From Myxococcus landrumus (lineage in GTDB: Bacteria; Myxococcota; Myxococcia; Myxococcales; Myxococcaceae): a stretch of 64,000 nucleotides of DNA. The stretch spans positions 4,724,001 to 4,788,000 of the forward strand of contig NZ_CP071091.1 in assembly GCF_017301635.1 (NCBI RefSeq), in the 5' to 3' direction. The first letter of the stretch is position 1. Every line of letters begins with the position of its first letter. The notes beneath the pieces were generated by a model. It searched no databases. It had not been told where the DNA came from and was given only the letters and a program-made list of their open reading frames with translations. Shown here piece after piece: positions 59,680-64,000 of the stretch. Position numbers and translations under genes: made by a program.

Positions 59680-60456
59680 ATGCGAACTCGACTCTCGTGC
59701 TGGAGCGCGGCAGGACTGTTGTCGATGCTGCTCCCTGGCTGTGGAACGCCCCCCGCCGCGGAGCCCCCTCCCCAGGCACCAGCACCGGAGGAGTCCACGC
59801 CCCGGGATTTGACCGTTCTCGACTTCTGCATGCAGTCCCAATCACAGGAGACGCCTTTCTTCGAGCTGTTCCTCGAGAAGGGGACGGCCCACATGATTGG
59901 GACCTGCGGTGTCACGGGCGCGCGGACCACGGGCGACACCGAGTTGACCGTCTACTACGCCCCCCAGGGCGGCCTGGTGGCCTACAACGACTGGACACCG
60001 GCCCCGGGCTGCGAGGCCGGCTCACGGGCGGACTTCGTGGCCCCCGAGACGGGCGCCTACCGCATCCGATACCTGTGCGCGTATGGCCAGGCCTGCTGCG
60101 CGTCCATCGGGCATGCGCGACGGGTGGAGCTGATGGCCTTCGCCACCCGGAACACCAACAACGCCTCCCTCAACTACCACCTCAAGCAGCTCCGGTTCGA
60201 AGCGGGGGACGTCGTCCGGGTGAGCACCTGCGCGGCGGGAGCCTTCGGCGCCCTGGCGACCGGGGACACCTACCTGCGCTTCTTCCGTCAGTCCGCGGGC
60301 GTCTTCCACGAGCTTGCCGCCAGCGACAATGCCCCGGGCTGCGGCGCCGCGGCCGAGCTGCTCGTCACCATCCCCACCACGGGCTACTACCAGCTCCGGG
60401 TGGGCTGCGCCCTCAACACCGCCTGCAGCGGCGACGTGGCCGTCTACGTCGAGTAG
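59680..60456 (+). CDS. secreted lipoprotein with two PPC-like beta domains (copy 2)
   Basis: 258 residues. The lipobox is LLPGC (Cys21), followed by a Pro/Glu-rich linker. The architecture matches copy 1: both share NTNNASLN in the second domain and end in CSG-x-VAVY-x-E. The first domain has extra cysteines (CAYGQACCASIG), so disulphides are possible. It probably arose by tandem duplication. Role unknown; a cell-surface function is likely. Confidence 0.72.
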   Translation: MRTRLSCWSAAGLLSMLLPGCGTPPAAEPPPQAPAPEESTPRDLTVLDFCMQSQSQETPFFELFLEKGTAHMIGTCGVTGARTTGDTELTVYYAPQGGLVAYNDWTPAPGCEAGSRADFVAPETGAYRIRYLCAYGQACCASIGHARRVELMAFATRNTNNASLNYHLKQLRFEAGDVVRVSTCAAGAFGALATGDTYLRFFRQSAGVFHELAASDNAPGCGAAAELLVTIPTTGYYQLRVGCALNTACSGDVAVYVE

Positions 60457-60476
60457 CACCGGGGCCCCCTCCCCCT

Positions 60477-60491
60477 GGCTGGATTCCAGCC
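60477..60491. terminator. hairpin after the lipoprotein pair
   Basis: GGCTGG/CCAGCC with a three-base loop, 20 bp after the stop. No U-run, so only a modest terminator candidate. Confidence 0.35.
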
Positions 60492-60499
60492 CCTCCTGT

Positions 60500-60564
60500 C
60501 CACTTGTCCCACACTGGCGGCTCCAAGTGGGGGATTCGGTGGTGCGGTCACACCCTGCACCGCA
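60500..60564. promoter_or_regulatory. two inverted repeats in the cysE leader
   Basis: CCACTTG (60500-60506) pairs with CAAGTGG (60524-60530), and TGCGGT (60543-60548) with ACCGCA (60559-60564). The second ends seven bases before the GGAGGGG ribosome-binding site. They may be an operator or leader RNA for sulphur-responsive control; no known riboswitch was recognised. Confidence 0.4.
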
Positions 60565-60580
60565 TTAAATGGAGGGGCTC

Positions 60581-61426
60581 ATGGATGACTCCAACGCCAG
60601 GCTGGTCAAGGCGCTGCTGGATGCTCGCCAGCGCCACTGCTTCCCCCCGGACGTGCGCCGGGCGGCCCCCGAGTTCGTCGGACAGGTGCTCGGGCTGCTG
60701 TTCCCCCACTTCGCCGAGCGCCTGGAGTGTACCGCCGCCGCCGTCCGCCGGGACGTCACCACCGTGGAGGCCAGCCTCCACCGGCTGCGAGAGTCGCTGC
60801 TCTCCCTCTACCCGGGCATCGACGCCAACATCCCCGCCCGGTTCATGGAGCGGCTGCCGGACATCTACGAGTGGCTCCGGCAGGACTCCCAGGCCATCTA
60901 CGACGCCGACCCCGCCGCCCGCTCCGTGGACGAGGTCATCCTCACGTACCCGGGCTTCCTGGCCATCGCCATCTTCCGCGTGGCCCACTGCCTCCACGAG
61001 TTCGACTTCCCGCTGCTGCCGCGGCTGCTCTCCGAATACGCCCACCAGCGCACCGGCGTGGACATCCATCCCGGCGCCACCATCGGCCGGCGGTTCGTGA
61101 TTGACCATGGCACGGGTGTCGTCGTGGGCGAGACGACGCTGATTGGCGACAACGTGAAGCTCTACCAGGGCGTCACCCTGGGCGCCCTCATGGTGGAGAA
61201 GGGCCTGGCCGACAAGAAGCGCCACCCCACCATCGAAGACGACGTCGTGGTGTATGCCAACGCCACCATCCTGGGTGGCGCGACGGTGGTGGGACGCGGC
61301 AGCATCGTCGCCGGCAACGCCTGGCTCACCCAGAGCATCCCTCCCAACTCCGTGGTCACCCGACGCAGCGAGATTCGCCCCCGGGGAGCCGACGGCGCCC
61401 TGGACTCCATCGAGTTCCATATCTGA
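60581..61426 (+). CDS. cysE: serine O-acetyltransferase
   Basis: 281 residues. The N-terminal helical SAT domain extends to about residue 175. A left-handed beta helix of hexapeptide repeats follows (TGVDIHPGATIGRRFVIDHGTG, here cited as HPGATIG and DHGTGVVVGE). The last ~25 residues form the tail. It makes O-acetylserine from serine and acetyl-CoA. GGAGGGG precedes the ATG at 60581; another ATG at 60569 is upstream of the site. It is followed 46 bp later by cysteine synthase, completing cysteine synthesis. Confidence 0.92.
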   Translation: MDDSNARLVKALLDARQRHCFPPDVRRAAPEFVGQVLGLLFPHFAERLECTAAAVRRDVTTVEASLHRLRESLLSLYPGIDANIPARFMERLPDIYEWLRQDSQAIYDADPAARSVDEVILTYPGFLAIAIFRVAHCLHEFDFPLLPRLLSEYAHQRTGVDIHPGATIGRRFVIDHGTGVVVGETTLIGDNVKLYQGVTLGALMVEKGLADKKRHPTIEDDVVVYANATILGGATVVGRGSIVAGNAWLTQSIPPNSVVTRRSEIRPRGADGALDSIEFHI

Positions 61427-61472
61427 GCTCCCGCAGCACCTCTACCCGCGCAGCCCCTAGACGAGGCCCGAC

Positions 61473-62396
<924 letters not shown>

Positions 62397-62402
62397 GCGG
62401 CG

Positions 62403-63539
62403 TCAGGCGCGGTAGCCGCGCACCAGCTCCACCAGCCGGTCCATCTCCGACGGCAGGTTGTAGAAGTGGGGCGACAGGCGGATGCGCCCGCGGCGCACGG
62501 AGTGGGCGACGTGGTGCTCGGACAAGTACGCACCGAGCTCCCGCGCCTGTGCTCCCGGAGGCAGGAAGGTGAGGATGCCCGCGCGATGCTCCGGCGTGGG
62601 CCCCACCTCGCAGCCCAGCTCGAGCAGGCCCTTCTCCAGACGGGCGAGCAGCTCGCGGATGCGCGCCTCGATGTTCTCCACGCCCACCTCCTGCAGCAAT
62701 TCCAGCGCGGCGCCCATCGCGTAGAGGCCGGGGTACGCGGCGCTGCCCTCCTCGAACTTGCCCGCGTCGGCGCGCAGCTCGAAGTGGGTGCGGTTGAAGT
62801 TCCACGCATCCGTGGTGCTGCGCCAGCCCACCAGCACCGGCCGCAGCCGGGGCAGGACGTCCTTGGCCACGTACAACACGCCGATGCCGGAGATGCCCAG
62901 CATCCACTTGTGGCTGTCCGCGCTGAGGAAGTGGATGCGGCACTTCTTCACGTCCACCGGGACGCAGCCCACGCTCTGGATGCCGTCCACGCAGAAGAGC
63001 ACTCCCGCGCGCTCGCACAGCGTGCCCACGGCCTCCAGGTCCGTGCGGTAGCCGGTGGCGAACTGCACGGACGACACCGCCACCAGCCGCGTGCGCGAGG
63101 TGATGGCCTGGGCGACGGCTTCCGGGGTGACGCCGCCGGAGGGTGTCTGGATTTCGCGCACCACGACGCCCCGGTCCTTCAGGTGCAGCCAGGGATAGAC
63201 ATTGGAGGGGTACTCCAGCGAGGAGGCCACGGCCACCTCGTCGCCTGGCTTCCAATCCAAGCCCTCCGCGACCAGGCCCAGGCCGTGGCTGGTGTTGCGC
63301 ACGAAGGCAATCTCACCCGACTCGGCATGGAGGAGCCGGGCCGCCAGGGCGCGGATGCGCTCACAGTGGGCCTCCCAGCCTCGCTCGTGGCTGATGCCAT
63401 GGTAGACGAGGTCGTCCATCCACCCACGCACCGCCTCGGCGGCACGCAGGCTGGTGGGGGCCACCCCCGCGTGGTTGAGATAGAGCTGCTCCTGCAGCAC
63501 GGGGAAGAGGGCGCGGTAGGACTCGAGGGGTCGCGTCAT
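62403..63539 (-). CDS. class V PLP aminotransferase (isopenicillin N epimerase/desulfurase-like)
   Basis: 378 residues. PLP Lys211 is in SADSHKWMLG, with Asp185 and Gln188 in VDGIQSVG. The C-terminal region reads RIRLSPHFYN. The Cys-bearing active-site loop of SufS/IscS desulfurases is not seen, so cysteine desulfurase activity is doubtful although the gene sits beside cysK. Epimerase or selenocysteine-lyase-like activity is possible. It faces cysK tail to tail, with six bases between the stops. Confidence 0.85.
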   Translation of the reverse strand: MTRPLESYRALFPVLQEQLYLNHAGVAPTSLRAAEAVRGWMDDLVYHGISHERGWEAHCERIRALAARLLHAESGEIAFVRNTSHGLGLVAEGLDWKPGDEVAVASSLEYPSNVYPWLHLKDRGVVVREIQTPSGGVTPEAVAQAITSRTRLVAVSSVQFATGYRTDLEAVGTLCERAGVLFCVDGIQSVGCVPVDVKKCRIHFLSADSHKWMLGISGIGVLYVAKDVLPRLRPVLVGWRSTTDAWNFNRTHFELRADAGKFEEGSAAYPGLYAMGAALELLQEVGVENIEARIRELLARLEKGLLELGCEVGPTPEHRAGILTFLPPGAQARELGAYLSEHHVAHSVRRGRIRLSPHFYNLPSEMDRLVELVRGYRA

Positions 63540-63608
63540 GCCTGGGAGTCTACCCTCATCAGGAGCCCTCTCCCCGAGCGGTGGGGGGATGGGATATGCA
63601 TCCATCAC

Positions 63609-64000
63609 ATGCGATGCGAGATGCGCGGTCCCCTTGGGAGCACCTTGTTGCTGTGCGCCTTGCTGGCGGGGTGCGCGAGCACCGTCCAGGCGCCCTACCC
63701 CGCCATTCGCGCGGACAGCTCTCCCGCGGCGCTCGAGCGGGGCGCCGCCATCTTCCACGCGAGCTGCGAAGCCTGTCATCGCGGCGGGGACGTGCAGACG
63801 GCTTCGGGTGCGCCGCTGCATGAGCTGCCGTCGTACATGGGGCGCTTTCACGCCTCCAACCTGACCTCACATCCCACGGCGGGCATCGGCGCCGTGACGG
63901 ACGAGGAGCTGGCGCGCGCCATCCGCTACGCGGTGAGCCGGGATGGACGGCTGATGGTGATGCCCAGCTACGGGATGGGGGACAAGGACCTGGCGGCGGT
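63609..64000 (+). CDS. c-type cytochrome lipoprotein (3' end outside window)
   Basis: About 130 codons are visible. The signal ends in LLAGC (Cys22), and the heme motif is CEACH (residues 53-57). The following ASNLTSHPTAGIGAVTDEELARAIRYAVSRDG-type region (shortened: TDEELARAIRYAVSRDG) and a Met-rich MVMPSYGM resemble class I diheme or alcohol-dehydrogenase-associated cytochromes, with Met as axial ligand. It is exported and lipid-anchored. The remainder is missing, so domain count is open. Unrelated by position to the other partial cytochrome at 1-263. Confidence 0.82.
   Translation, partial: MRCEMRGPLGSTLLLCALLAGCASTVQAPYPAIRADSSPAALERGAAIFHASCEACHRGGDVQTASGAPLHELPSYMGRFHASNLTSHPTAGIGAVTDEELARAIRYAVSRDGRLMVMPSYGMGDKDLAA

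Noticed and set aside
63540..63608. Short open frames in the gap before the final cytochrome gene
   Set aside because: They are not supported by sites or conservation signals and overlap the promoter region.

Overview
The window is GC-rich, gene-dense chromosomal DNA with many GTG starts, stop/start overlaps, abundant lipoproteins, a eukaryote-like Ser/Thr kinase and a very large non-ribosomal peptide synthetase (NRPS). This gene style points to a myxobacterium of the Myxococcus/Corallococcus/Pyxidicoccus type. That assignment is inferred from gene content, not from a marker gene. I found no rRNA, tRNA, CRISPR array, insertion sequence or phage gene.

Layout. (1) 1-1461, minus strand: a 61-codon acidic peptide gene translationally coupled (GTGA overlap) to a Rieske oxygenase, then a c-type cytochrome lipoprotein cut by the window edge. 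This looks like a small peptide-modification or oxidation module. (2) 1676-28000, secondary-metabolite and transport region: an outer-membrane barrel protein and a 5154-residue five-module NRPS (A-PCP, then four C-A-PCP, then TE). Convergent to these lie a LolA-like periplasmic protein and two FtsX-type permeases without an ATPase. Two paralogous double-winged-helix methyltransferases sit tail to tail, one of them in an operon with an ABC-2 exporter. (3) 27994-29774: an acyltransferase and an atypical SDR protein. (4) 29913-35570: a three-gene operon encoding a DUF559-type nuclease-domain protein, an unrecognised protein, and a large protein with two P-loop ATPase domains of which the second is HerA-like. 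This is the best candidate for an undescribed DNA-processing or defence system. (5) 35622-39046: a chorismate-using operon (component I, glutaminase, class IV PLP enzyme, small hydrolase). (6) 39138-63539: mostly housekeeping and envelope genes. These are a giant LamG/heme lipoprotein, pseudouridine synthase, ThrE-like exporter, DoxX-like and AI-2E proteins, a secreted lamin-tail nuclease, a DedA-like protein, a diiron-type metallo-hydrolase with a Ser/Thr kinase, an MFS/LysR divergent pair with an array of operator half-sites, an EEP hydrolase, a TfoX-domain protein with a basic tail, an acyl-CoA ligase, two tandem paralogous lipoproteins, cysE-cysK, and a class V aminotransferase. (7) 63609-64000: another c-type cytochrome lipoprotein, truncated by the window end.

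How the parts may work together. The NRPS, barrel, LolA/FtsX and ABC-2 genes could form one biosynthesis-and-export locus, with the methyltransferases as tailoring enzymes. This rests on proximity only. The three-gene ATPase/nuclease operon is self-contained. Start codons were chosen by ribosome-binding sites, signal peptides and overlaps with neighbours, so several differ from the longest open frame.
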